This document shows, in pieces, positions 1-5,038 of a DNA stretch of 5,038 nt. The stretch spans positions 1 to 5,038 of the forward strand of contig JAJDEL010000625.1 of assembly GCA_029259835.1 (NCBI GenBank), written 5' to 3'. How positions within the stretch are numbered: the stretch's first letter is position 1; each line of letters begins with the position of its first letter. The stretch is from Planctomicrobium sp. Its GTDB lineage: Bacteria; Planctomycetota; Planctomycetia; Planctomycetales; Planctomycetaceae. A program made the translations under genes and the position numbers. The notes beneath the pieces were generated by a model. The model ran no database searches. It saw nothing but the letters and a program-made list of their open reading frames with translations, and was not told the DNA's origin.

Positions 1-7
1 AAGGAGA
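1..7 (+). promoter_or_regulatory. Strong Shine-Dalgarno of the DksA-like gene
   Basis: AAGGAGA lies six bases (counted from the AAGGAG core) before the ATG at 13, which is near-ideal spacing. It fixes the start of the first gene. It is the only strong ribosome binding site in the window: the three downstream genes have weak ones or none. Confidence 0.8.
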
Positions 8-12
8 CCATC

Positions 13-333
13 ATGGTCGATCAAGTCAAATTAAAAGCGGAACTGGAAACAAAACTTGCCGAACTGCAAACGCGCGTCAGCAATGTTGACAATCGCCTGA
101 GCAGCCCTGGCGAGGCGGACTGGGAAGAGAATGCCATCGCAAAAGAAGACGATGAAGTCCTCAATCAAATCGGGAATGCGACACAGGAAGAACTAAACGA
201 AGTTCAACTGGCAATCCACCGGATCGAGTCGGGCAAATACGGAGTCTGTACGACTTGCGAAAAGCAGATCAGCCCGGAACGCCTGGAAGCCCTCCCCTTC
301 GCAACCAATTGCATCCACTGTGCAGCCGGCTAA
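13..333 (+). CDS. TraR/DksA-family C4 zinc-finger protein
   Basis: A 106-residue cytoplasmic protein with the layout of the small TraR/DksA regulators. Residues about 4-30 and 37-72 are charged heptad-like helices that would form the coiled-coil hairpin, joined near the SPGEADWEE turn. The zinc finger follows, with C79 and C82 paired to C100 and C103; the conserved approach RIESGKYGVC precedes it and RLEALP lies between the pairs. Family members bind the secondary channel of RNA polymerase and modulate initiation, often with ppGpp. The protein is shorter than E. coli DksA (about 150 residues) and closer to the stand-alone TraR-like group with an acidic DWEE...DDEVL segment (residues 36-50). 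The acidic residues D46 and D47 could serve as the tip acidic residues, but I cannot align them with certainty. The start is fixed by the Shine-Dalgarno just upstream. The family call is firm; the actual target promoters are unknown. Confidence 0.9.
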   Translation: MVDQVKLKAELETKLAELQTRVSNVDNRLSSPGEADWEENAIAKEDDEVLNQIGNATQEELNEVQLAIHRIESGKYGVCTTCEKQISPERLEALPFATNCIHCAAG

Positions 334-338
334 CGACG

Positions 339-356
339 GTTGGTGTCATCGCCAAC
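339..356 (+). other. Short stem-loop just after the DksA-like gene
   Basis: GTTGGTG (339-345) can pair with CGCCAAC (350-356) around a TCAT loop: seven pairs, one of them G-U. It begins six bases after the TAA stop at 331-333, a position typical of 3'-end structures. No T-run follows, so it is not a standard intrinsic terminator. It may only protect the 3' end or be chance. Confidence 0.3.
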
Positions 357-374
357 ATTGACATGGAGTCATGG

Positions 375-408
375 TGTCTGGGGAATTCCGAACAGTCTTC
401 TCCAGACA
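375..408. other. Long stem-loop in the DksA-copA intergenic region
   Basis: Bases 375-385 (TGTCTGGGGAA) pair with 398-408 (TTCTCCAGACA) over 11 positions: ten Watson-Crick pairs and one G-T. The loop is 12 bases (386-397). This is the strongest local inverted repeat in the window. Neither side carries a T-run, so a simple intrinsic terminator is unlikely on either strand. It could be part of the 3' end of the upstream transcript, a factor-dependent termination signal, a small RNA, or a protein-binding site. Confidence 0.4.
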
Positions 409-431
409 AATGAATTCTGCGCAGTGAGACT

Positions 432-460
432 CAGGATGAACGGAAAAACGTCCTGTTAAA
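432..460 (+). terminator. Possible weak terminator upstream of copA
   Basis: CAGGATG (432-438) can pair with CGTCCTG (449-455) in seven pairs, one G-T, around a purine-rich ten-base loop. The T-containing run TTAAATTT follows directly. That resembles a weak intrinsic terminator and would separate the DksA-like transcript from the copA promoter just downstream. The tail is broken by three A residues, so efficiency is doubtful. Confidence 0.3.
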
Positions 461-476
461 TTTGCATCTCGTCACT

Positions 477-503
477 TTGATTGTGAAACCGTTTGCGTAC
501 AAT
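477..503 (+). promoter_or_regulatory. Candidate copA promoter, possibly giving a leaderless mRNA
   Basis: TACAAT (498-503) matches the sigma-70 -10 consensus at five of six positions. TTGATT (477-482) is a -35 candidate at four of six with a 15-base spacer; CTTTGA (475-480) is a poorer match at 17 bases. Transcription would start about seven bases after the -10, at 510-511, which is the ATG of copA. No Shine-Dalgarno precedes that ATG, consistent with leaderless translation. I see no obvious CueR- or CsoR-type operator. Confidence 0.4.
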
Positions 504-510
504 CGTTGGT

Positions 511-2784
511 ATGAACGAGCGAACGAAACGGCAGATTTATCTCATCCATGGAATGCACTGTGCCGCGTGTGTAGGACGTGTAGAGGAGGCGTTGCAGACG
601 CTGCCTGAAGTTGATGCTGCGAACGTGAATCTGGCGTCACAGGATGTTCGTGTTGTCTTTGGTAAGAATGAACCTCCGAGCCTTCAAGCAATGCAGGCAG
701 TCGTTGCCGATGCTGGGTTCGAACTTTCAAAGAGGCCGCAACAGGCTCAGTCGATTGCTGAGCGGCGGTCTGCAGAATTTCAGGCATTGCGGCAACGGGT
801 CATGATTGCCGCTCCACTGGCTGCAATCGTTTTCGTGTTGAGCATGTTCGTTCCAGACTTTCCGCAGAAAGGAGTCTGGCTGGCAATTTTGACACTACCT
901 GTGCTTGCGTGGTCAGGGTTACCGATCTTCAAAAACGCAATTCAGGGAGTTCGCCATCGTTCAATGAACATGGATACTCTGATCGCCATCGGAAGCGGAA
1001 CGGCGTATCTTGTCAGTCTGTTTGCTCTTCTCGCACCGCAGGTTTGGAAAGGAAACCAACCAGTCTATTTCGATGCGGCAGCGATTACGATTTTTTTCGT
1101 TCTGCTCGGACGGATGCTCGAAGAGAAAGCGAAATGGAAAACGGCGTCTGCGATTGATCAACTTGTTGAACTTCAACCGCAAACGGCCTCTCTCTGGAAG
1201 AACGGCACCGAAGAAAACGTGCCTGTCGAAGAACTTCAGGCAGACGACTTGATTCGAGTTCGTCCTGGTGAGCGAATTCCAATCGATGGTCAGGTTTGGG
1301 ATGGGTCCGGGTCCGTCGACGAATCGATGGTGACAGGGGAATCACTGCCGGTCGACAAGTCTGATGGCGATGAGGTCATCGGCGGCACAATGAATCTCAC
1401 TGGTGGGATGTTAGTGAAAGTGACGAGGACCGGCGGGGAAACGGTTCTGAATCAAATCATCGAACTCGTTCATACAGCACAAACGTCGAAAGCACCGATT
1501 GCCCGGCTTGCTGACCGCGTGGCGAGTGTCTTTGTACCGGTCGTGATAGGAATCGCCCTGACGACTTTCACTGTCTGGTGGTTTCTTACCCCGAGCGCCG
1601 CCGGACTCTCGAAAGCAACGCTGGCTGCGGTCACGGTTTTAGTCGTCTCATGTCCTTGTGCGCTGGGGCTGGCAACGCCGACTGCAATGATGACAGCAAT
1701 GGGCCGCGCAGCGGAGTTCGGCTTGATGGTGAAAGACGCCGCGACTCTCGAACAAGCGGCTCACGTCGAGGTGATCGTCTTCGACAAAACAGGTACGCTC
1801 ACGCAAGGGAACCTCTCCGTTGCGAATGTGAAGCAACTGGGGACTCAAGACGAATTTGAAATCCTACGGCTGGCTGCGGCGGTCGAGCAACACTCTGAAC
1901 ATCCGCTGGCGAGAGCCATCGTCGCTGCGTATACAGAACGTGCCTCGCAACAAACATCAGACACAGCCAGTGAGACTGGATCCCTCTTACCTGTCATGCA
2001 AACTGCTTCATTACCAGCAACAAACTTGCCAATTTCGGTCGACTTTGAAAACATCGCCGGTCAAGGTGCGAAAGCAAAAGTCGATGGCGAAGTCATTCTT
2101 GTCGGGAATCGAACTTTCCTTGAATCGAATGGTCTTGCCGATCAAATTCCAGCAGAAACGTTCTCTGGATCTTCGGCATCGATTGTCTTCGTCGCTTCTT
2201 TGGGAAAGATCATCGCTGCGATTGAAGTTCAGGACGAATTAAAAGCTGATGCCGCCGACGCCGTTTCGGAATTGAAGAGCATGAACTTGGACCTGATGGT
2301 CATCTCTGGAGATCGAACGGCAACAGTCGCTGCCATCAGCAAGGCAGTCGGGATTAAAGAACTTCGTGCCGAAGTATTGCCTCAAGACAAAGTGCGTGAG
2401 GTGGAACGGCTCAAGGATTCTGGTCTTGTAGTCGCAATGGTCGGAGACGGCATCAACGACGCGCCGGCTCTGGCTGCCGCCGATGTTGGAATCGCAATCG
2501 GAGCCGGAACTGATGTCGCCATCGCCACCGCCGGAATGACGGTTCTCTCTGATCGTGTATTGCCGATTGTTCAAGGTTTTCGATTGTCCCGCCGGACAAT
2601 GCAAATCGTCAAACAAAATCTCTTCTTCGCGTTCATCTACAATCTCATCGGAATCCCTTTCGCGGCAGGCGTTTTCTACCCTTGGACCGGCTGGCTCCTC
2701 CCACCCATGTTTGCCGCCGCCGCGATGTCCCTGAGCAGTGTTTCAGTTGTGATGAACAGCTTGCGATTAAGACACGTAGGATGA
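511..2784 (+). CDS. copA: Cu(+)-exporting P-type ATPase, P1B-1 type
   Basis: Inner-membrane ATPase that pumps cytoplasmic Cu(+) outward; 757 residues from the ATG at 511. An in-frame TTG at 493 would add six residues, but it would put the -10 box inside the gene, so I prefer the ATG. One N-terminal heavy-metal domain carries GMHCAAC (G14-C20). Eight membrane helices fall near 97-114, 121-141, 156-176, 188-205, 337-359, 370-392, 699-720 and 733-750. Between them are the actuator TGES (275-278), the phosphorylation motif DKTGT (D425), the nucleotide-domain HP (H464-P465), the GxG (G517, G519) and GDGIND (645-650). Copper selectivity is shown by CPC (381-383), Y710-N711 and M739...S743. Residues about 477-510 form a Ser/Thr/Ala-rich insertion in the nucleotide-binding domain. 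No CopZ chaperone or copper regulator lies next to it. Family and Cu(+) specificity are secure; regulation is not visible. Confidence 0.96.
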   Translation: MNERTKRQIYLIHGMHCAACVGRVEEALQTLPEVDAANVNLASQDVRVVFGKNEPPSLQAMQAVVADAGFELSKRPQQAQSIAERRSAEFQALRQRVMIAAPLAAIVFVLSMFVPDFPQKGVWLAILTLPVLAWSGLPIFKNAIQGVRHRSMNMDTLIAIGSGTAYLVSLFALLAPQVWKGNQPVYFDAAAITIFFVLLGRMLEEKAKWKTASAIDQLVELQPQTASLWKNGTEENVPVEELQADDLIRVRPGERIPIDGQVWDGSGSVDESMVTGESLPVDKSDGDEVIGGTMNLTGGMLVKVTRTGGETVLNQIIELVHTAQTSKAPIARLADRVASVFVPVVIGIALTTFTVWWFLTPSAAGLSKATLAAVTVLVVSCPCALGLATPTAMMTAMGRAAEFGLMVKDAATLEQAAHVEVIVFDKTGTLTQGNLSVANVKQLGTQDEFEILRLAAAVEQHSEHPLARAIVAAYTERASQQTSDTASETGSLLPVMQTASLPATNLPISVDFENIAGQGAKAKVDGEVILVGNRTFLESNGLADQIPAETFSGSSASIVFVASLGKIIAAIEVQDELKADAADAVSELKSMNLDLMVISGDRTATVAAISKAVGIKELRAEVLPQDKVREVERLKDSGLVVAMVGDGINDAPALAAADVGIAIGAGTDVAIATAGMTVLSDRVLPIVQGFRLSRRTMQIVKQNLFFAFIYNLIGIPFAAGVFYPWTGWLLPPMFAAAAMSLSSVSVVMNSLRLRHVG

Positions 2785-2829
2785 ACCAAATCGTACGAAC
2801 GTTTTCATCAACGCCATTCATTCGATAAG

Positions 2830-2858
2830 GTGACTTGGACTCTGCGAGTGGAAACAAT
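2830..2858 (+). promoter_or_regulatory. Weak promoter candidate for the sulfatase
   Basis: GTGACT (2830-2835) and AACAAT (2853-2858) are each four-of-six matches to the -35 and -10 boxes, with a 17-base spacer. The start would lie near 2865, leaving a leader of about ten bases before the ATG at 2876. The copA-sulfatase gap is 91 bases with no clear terminator, so read-through from copA is also possible. This is a weak call in a genome where chance matches are common. Confidence 0.2.
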
Positions 2859-2875
2859 CTGGAATGGAATAACAA

Positions 2876-4303
2876 ATGCAAATTCGACCTGCGGTTTTGG
2901 CCGTACTTGTTGCTGTCCTGCTCAGTGCAACAACAGCATCAGCGGCTGATAAATTGAATGTCTTGTTCATTGCTGCTGATGATTTGAATTGCAGCTTGGG
3001 GTGCTACGGAAATCCTGATGTCTCCTCACCGATTCTTGATCGTCTGGCGGCGGAAGGAACACTGTTTCGAAAAGCGTATTGTCAACAGGCGCTCTGTAAT
3101 CCGTCACGAACATCGTTAATGACGGGACTTCGTCCTGATGCAGTGAAAGTCTGGGATTTGCGAACGAGTTTCAGAACAGCGATTCCAGAAGCAATCACAT
3201 TGCCGCAGCATTTTAAAAACCACGGATACTTCACGCGCGGCATCGGGAAGATGTACCACAACATGGGTGATCTCAATGACGAACGCTCGTGGTCAGTTCC
3301 TTCAGTGCTTCATGCAGGACGGCACTCGGACACTTATGCACTCACAAATCCCAATTGGAAACCGGGTGAGAAAAAAGGTGCGTTCGAGCGAGGAGATTTG
3401 CCTGACAACGCTTACCGTGATGGAAAAATCGCAAACATTGCCTGCGAGCAACTGCGAACGATTGGTGAAAAACCATTCTTCCTCGCAGTCGGTTTCTGGA
3501 GACCACACTTACCGTTTCTAGCTCCTGAAAAGTACTGGCAGCGATACGACCAGAAAAAGCTCCATCTACCGAACGTTTTCGACCGACCTGCTTGTGTCCC
3601 GGAAATTGCGATGCATAATTCGCGTGAACTCAAAGGGTATGGACCTGATCCGCAGAACATCAGTGTCGCGGAGCGCCGCGAGCTGTGGCACGGATACTAT
3701 GCCAGCATCAGTTATTTCGATGCTCAAATCGGGAAGCTGATGCAGACGCTCCGGGAGACGGGACTTGATAAGAACACCGTGATTGTTTTCTGGTCCGATC
3801 ATGGTTTTCACCTCGGTCAACAAACCTTGTGGTGCAAGACATCTTGTTTTGAACTCGACGCGCATGTTCCTCTCATTATTTCAACTCCAGGTTTGCCACA
3901 AGGACAACAGACGGATTCGCTCGTAGAATTGATCGATATGTATCCCACACTCGCAGAGCTTTGCAAACTTCCTGCGCCAACGACGGAAGGAACGAGTCTG
4001 GTTCCAATTTTGAACGACGCAAGCGTTTCTGTGAAAGACTTCGCAATCACTCAGCACCCTCGTCCGGCGTATTACAAAGGAGAACCAGAAATCATGGGTT
4101 ACTCAATCCGATCAGACCGATTTCGCTACACGGAATGGCGAGACTGGAAAACCGGCAAAGCGACCGCAAGCGAGTTTTACGATCAACACAAGGAGCCGGT
4201 CGAAATGCAGAACTTGATCTCAGATCAACGTTATGCAACCGAGATCGCGACGATGCAAACACAATTGCAGAAACAAATCCCGACGAGATCGGCGGCGAAG
4301 TAA
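2876..4303 (+). CDS. Secreted sulfatase, iduronate-2-sulfatase-like
   Basis: Hydrolyses sulfate esters, probably on sulfated polysaccharides, after export; 475 residues. A Sec signal peptide is visible: MQIRP, a hydrophobic core to about residue 16, and an A-S-A cleavage site after A23. The catalytic domain starts with metal ligands D35-D36. C74 in CNPSR (74-78) is the cysteine that a formylglycine-generating enzyme would convert. K125 and H128 (GKMYH), R209-P210-H211, D308-H309 and K321 follow. The D-to-C (39), C-to-K (51) and second D-to-K (13) spacings equal those of human iduronate-2-sulfatase as I recall them. The C-terminal subdomain has the RYTEW and EFYDQHKEP...NLIS signature of this group. 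The real substrate cannot be read from sequence; iduronate is only the name of the subfamily. The ATG is preferred because it directly begins the signal peptide; the upstream GGAATGGAAT is at best a weak ribosome site. No maturation enzyme is encoded nearby. Confidence 0.93.
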   Translation: MQIRPAVLAVLVAVLLSATTASAADKLNVLFIAADDLNCSLGCYGNPDVSSPILDRLAAEGTLFRKAYCQQALCNPSRTSLMTGLRPDAVKVWDLRTSFRTAIPEAITLPQHFKNHGYFTRGIGKMYHNMGDLNDERSWSVPSVLHAGRHSDTYALTNPNWKPGEKKGAFERGDLPDNAYRDGKIANIACEQLRTIGEKPFFLAVGFWRPHLPFLAPEKYWQRYDQKKLHLPNVFDRPACVPEIAMHNSRELKGYGPDPQNISVAERRELWHGYYASISYFDAQIGKLMQTLRETGLDKNTVIVFWSDHGFHLGQQTLWCKTSCFELDAHVPLIISTPGLPQGQQTDSLVELIDMYPTLAELCKLPAPTTEGTSLVPILNDASVSVKDFAITQHPRPAYYKGEPEIMGYSIRSDRFRYTEWRDWKTGKATASEFYDQHKEPVEMQNLISDQRYATEIATMQTQLQKQIPTRSAAK

Positions 4304-4341
4304 CACTGCCAGTATTGCGGCTGATCGTTCATCACTCTAAC

Positions 4342-4362
4342 CTGTTGTGGCATCACAGTTTT
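4342..4362 (+). terminator. Possible weak terminator after the sulfatase
   Basis: CTGT (4342-4345) pairs with ACAG (4355-4358), with weaker inner pairs, and TTTT follows at 4359-4362. A second option pairs the same ACAG with CTGT at 4364-4367, followed by AATTTTCTT. Both stems are short and AT-rich, so either would terminate weakly. It sits about 40 bases after the sulfatase stop, where a terminator is expected. Confidence 0.25.
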
Positions 4363-4374
4363 CCTGTAATTTTC

Positions 4375-4403
4375 TTGACATTTCCTCCTTGGTGATACAG
4401 AAT
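4375..4403 (+). promoter_or_regulatory. Promoter reading into the DUF4240 gene
   Basis: A perfect -35 hexamer, TTGACA (4375-4380), is followed after exactly 17 bases by CAGAAT (4398-4403), a four-of-six -10. Transcription would start near 4410 and give a leader of about 65 bases that includes the 20-bp palindrome and the GTTAGGC core. It therefore lies outside the proposed cassette and reads into it, in the way the Pc promoter of an integron does. The -10 match is only moderate. Confidence 0.45.
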
Positions 4404-4429
4404 TGTCCGAATTCTACCCTCAATGGGTG

Positions 4430-4449
4430 AGACCGAATTAATTCAGTCT
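4430..4449. repeat. 20-bp near-perfect palindrome
   Basis: AGACCGAATTAATTCAGTCT pairs with its own reverse complement at 18 of 20 positions (nine of ten pairs). It contains a perfect ten-base core, GAATTAATTC. It ends seven bases before the GTTAGGC core and would lie in the leader of the DUF4240 transcript. It could be an operator for a dimeric repressor or part of a recombination site; it does not look like an attC arm. Confidence 0.5.
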
Positions 4450-4456
4450 ATTACGA

Positions 4457-4463
4457 GTTAGGC
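4457..4463 (+). other. Integron-type core site at the left cassette boundary
   Basis: GTTAGGC fits the integron core consensus GTTRRRY exactly and is one of the commonest forms found in attC sites. Integrase cuts between the G and the first T, so the cassette would begin at 4458. The ATG of the enclosed gene follows the core by 11 bases, a typical cassette arrangement. The upstream 130 bases do not fold back on this core: CTCTAAC at 4335-4341 is the nearest partner and lacks the leading purine and matching arms. So the boundary looks like attI or a secondary site rather than a complete attC. Confidence 0.5.
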
Positions 4464-4474
4464 GGTTAGTGATA

Positions 4475-4996
4475 ATGAACGAGATTACCTTCTGGGAAAC
4501 CATCGCGTTCTTCGATTGGGACAAGGCTGGGGACGATGACGCAGTCATGGAGCCGGCCCGCCAAGCCCTCGCCGCAATGGACGACGAATCGATATTCGAG
4601 TTCGAGGATATCCTCTCAGAGAAGCTGCACGCGATCGATACACGGGAACATTGCCGGGCGTGCTACGCAGGTGAGTTGGATCCCGACGACGGCGACGACT
4701 ATATCTCAGCCGACGGCTTTCTGTACGCCCGCTGCGTCGTAGTCGCGAACGGGCGAGACTTCTACGCATCTGTTCTGGCCAATCCAGCCAGCATGCCACA
4801 GGATCTGGAGTTTGAGGCGCTACTCTCTCTGCCTGGGTCTGCCTTCGAACAGAGGTCCGACGAGCCCTACGAACACGTCCCACCTGTTGACTATGAGAGC
4901 TTTCAGAATGTCAACGGTTGGCTACCCTCCTCGGACACTCACCCTGGCAAATTCACGGGGTCGAATATACCGCCTGGAAACCGGCGTCCAACGTAG
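4475..4996 (+). CDS. DUF4240-like protein, cassette-borne
   Basis: A 173-residue acidic, soluble protein with no signal peptide or membrane segment. The N-terminal part resembles DUF4240: MNEITFWETI opening, an acidic helix with SIFEFEDILSEKLHAID (39-55), then DDYISADGFLYARCVVVANGRDFYASVLANP-type text (74-104), which in this family reads as a surface-exposed segment before a G-x-x-F-Y helix. The function of DUF4240 is unknown to me. The tail (about 130-173) is Pro/Ser/Gly-rich and likely disordered. C60 and C63 form a CxxC with no partner pair. I chose the ATG at 4475 because it starts the conserved MxxxxFW; GTG at 4469 would add two residues. GGCGG at 4461-4465 is a weak ribosome site and overlaps the recombination core. 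Higher GC than its neighbours and the flanking core sites indicate horizontal arrival as an integron cassette. The reading frame is confident, the family fairly so, the role unknown. Confidence 0.75.
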   Translation: MNEITFWETIAFFDWDKAGDDDAVMEPARQALAAMDDESIFEFEDILSEKLHAIDTREHCRACYAGELDPDDGDDYISADGFLYARCVVVANGRDFYASVLANPASMPQDLEFEALLSLPGSAFEQRSDEPYEHVPPVDYESFQNVNGWLPSSDTHPGKFTGSNIPPGNRRPT

Positions 4997-5001
4997 TCAC
5001 C

Positions 5002-5038
5002 GCCCAACAACAAGGCGCTCAACCTGACCCGGTGCTGC
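5002..5038 (+). other. 5' half of a putative attC site, cut by window end
   Basis: GCCCAAC (5002-5008) fits the R'' consensus RYYYAAC and lies six bases after the TAG stop. The following AACAAGGCGCTCAACCTGAC has the look of an L'' arm: short spacer, a CGCTCAA-like box, then a GC-rich stem. A true attC would continue with an imperfect inverted complement of 5009-5038 and end in GTTRRRY. That part is not in the window, so the call is partial. Confidence 0.55.

Larger units (their letters stand above)
4458..5038 (+). mobile_element. Putative integron gene cassette (right end outside window)
   Basis: The stretch has the parts of a cassette in order: a GTTAGGC core, a single gene filling nearly all the space in the usual orientation, and six bases after its stop an RYYYAAC core that opens an attC-like sequence. 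Four gene lines counted by hand here are about 60% GC, against about 45-50% in sampled lines of the sulfatase, supporting separate origin. No integrase is in the window. The call depends on the second half of the attC, which lies beyond 5038. Confidence 0.55.

Noticed and set aside
417..424. CTGCGCAG eight-base palindrome
   Set aside because: It does not extend beyond eight bases, so it is within chance expectation for a region this size.
493..510. TTG start adding six residues to CopA
   Set aside because: It has no ribosome site, overlaps the -10 box, and the metal-binding domain is complete from the ATG at 511.
2239..2616. 125-residue open frame on the minus strand inside copA
   Set aside because: It lies wholly within the conserved P-domain coding region, has no recognisable domain, and its composition follows the opposite strand's codon pattern.
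2791..2798. TCGTACGA palindrome after copA as an operator or terminator
   Set aside because: Only eight bases, no loop and no T-run; no copies elsewhere in the window.
3961..4395. 144-residue open frame overlapping the sulfatase 3' end in another frame
   Set aside because: Most of it is the shadow of the conserved sulfatase C-terminus; no family features or ribosome site.
4335..4463. A full attC ending in GTTAGGC with CTCTAAC as its R'' box
   Set aside because: The 129-base spacing is possible, but CTCTAAC lacks the first purine and the inner sequence next to it does not complement the sequence next to GTTAGGC.
4545..4883. 112-residue arginine-rich minus-strand frame inside the DUF4240 gene
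   Set aside because: Arginine richness is the usual product of reading a GC-rich acidic gene backwards.
1..5038. CRISPR array, tRNA, rRNA, riboswitch or insertion sequence
   Set aside because: No regularly spaced repeats, no tRNA-like or rRNA-like segment, no transposase coding and no terminal inverted repeats were seen on reading both strands.

Overview
The window reads as a bacterial chromosome segment, most likely from a marine or freshwater planctomycete (Planctomycetia, roughly the Gimesia/Rubinisphaera/Rhodopirellula type). The reasons are moderate GC (about 45-50% in the lines I counted in the sulfatase), a secreted sulfatase of the iduronate-2-sulfatase type that this phylum carries in large numbers, and a scarcity of Shine-Dalgarno sequences. 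The taxonomic call is an inference from gene content, not a match to a known genome.

Layout, all genes on the + strand. (1) 13-333: small TraR/DksA-type protein with a C4 zinc finger and a strong Shine-Dalgarno. (2) 334-510: non-coding stretch with three stem-loops, ending in a promoter-like motif whose predicted start of transcription falls on or next to the ATG of the next gene. (3) 511-2784: complete Cu(+)-exporting P1B-type ATPase (CopA) with one N-terminal metal-binding domain. (4) 2876-4303: exported sulfatase with every catalytic residue I could check. (5) 4304-4474: non-coding stretch with a possible terminator, a promoter with a perfect -35 box, a 20-bp near-palindrome and the heptamer GTTAGGC. 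(6) 4475-4996: acidic, more GC-rich DUF4240-like protein, followed at 5002 by GCCCAAC and what looks like the 5' half of an integron attC site cut by the window end.

The CopA gene removes copper from the cytoplasm. The DksA-like gene is a plausible RNA-polymerase-binding regulator, but nothing shows that it controls CopA. The sulfatase is a separate function, desulfation of sulfated polysaccharide outside the cytoplasm. The most notable part is the right end: the DUF4240 gene lies between a GTTRRRY core and an RYYYAAC core, is GC-richer than its neighbours, and sits behind its own promoter, as expected for an integron gene cassette. No integrase is visible, and the left boundary is not a recognisable full attC, so this would be the first cassette of an array, an integrase-less attC cluster, or a single cassette at a secondary site. 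I found no convincing wholly new system; the cassette boundary is the best lead.
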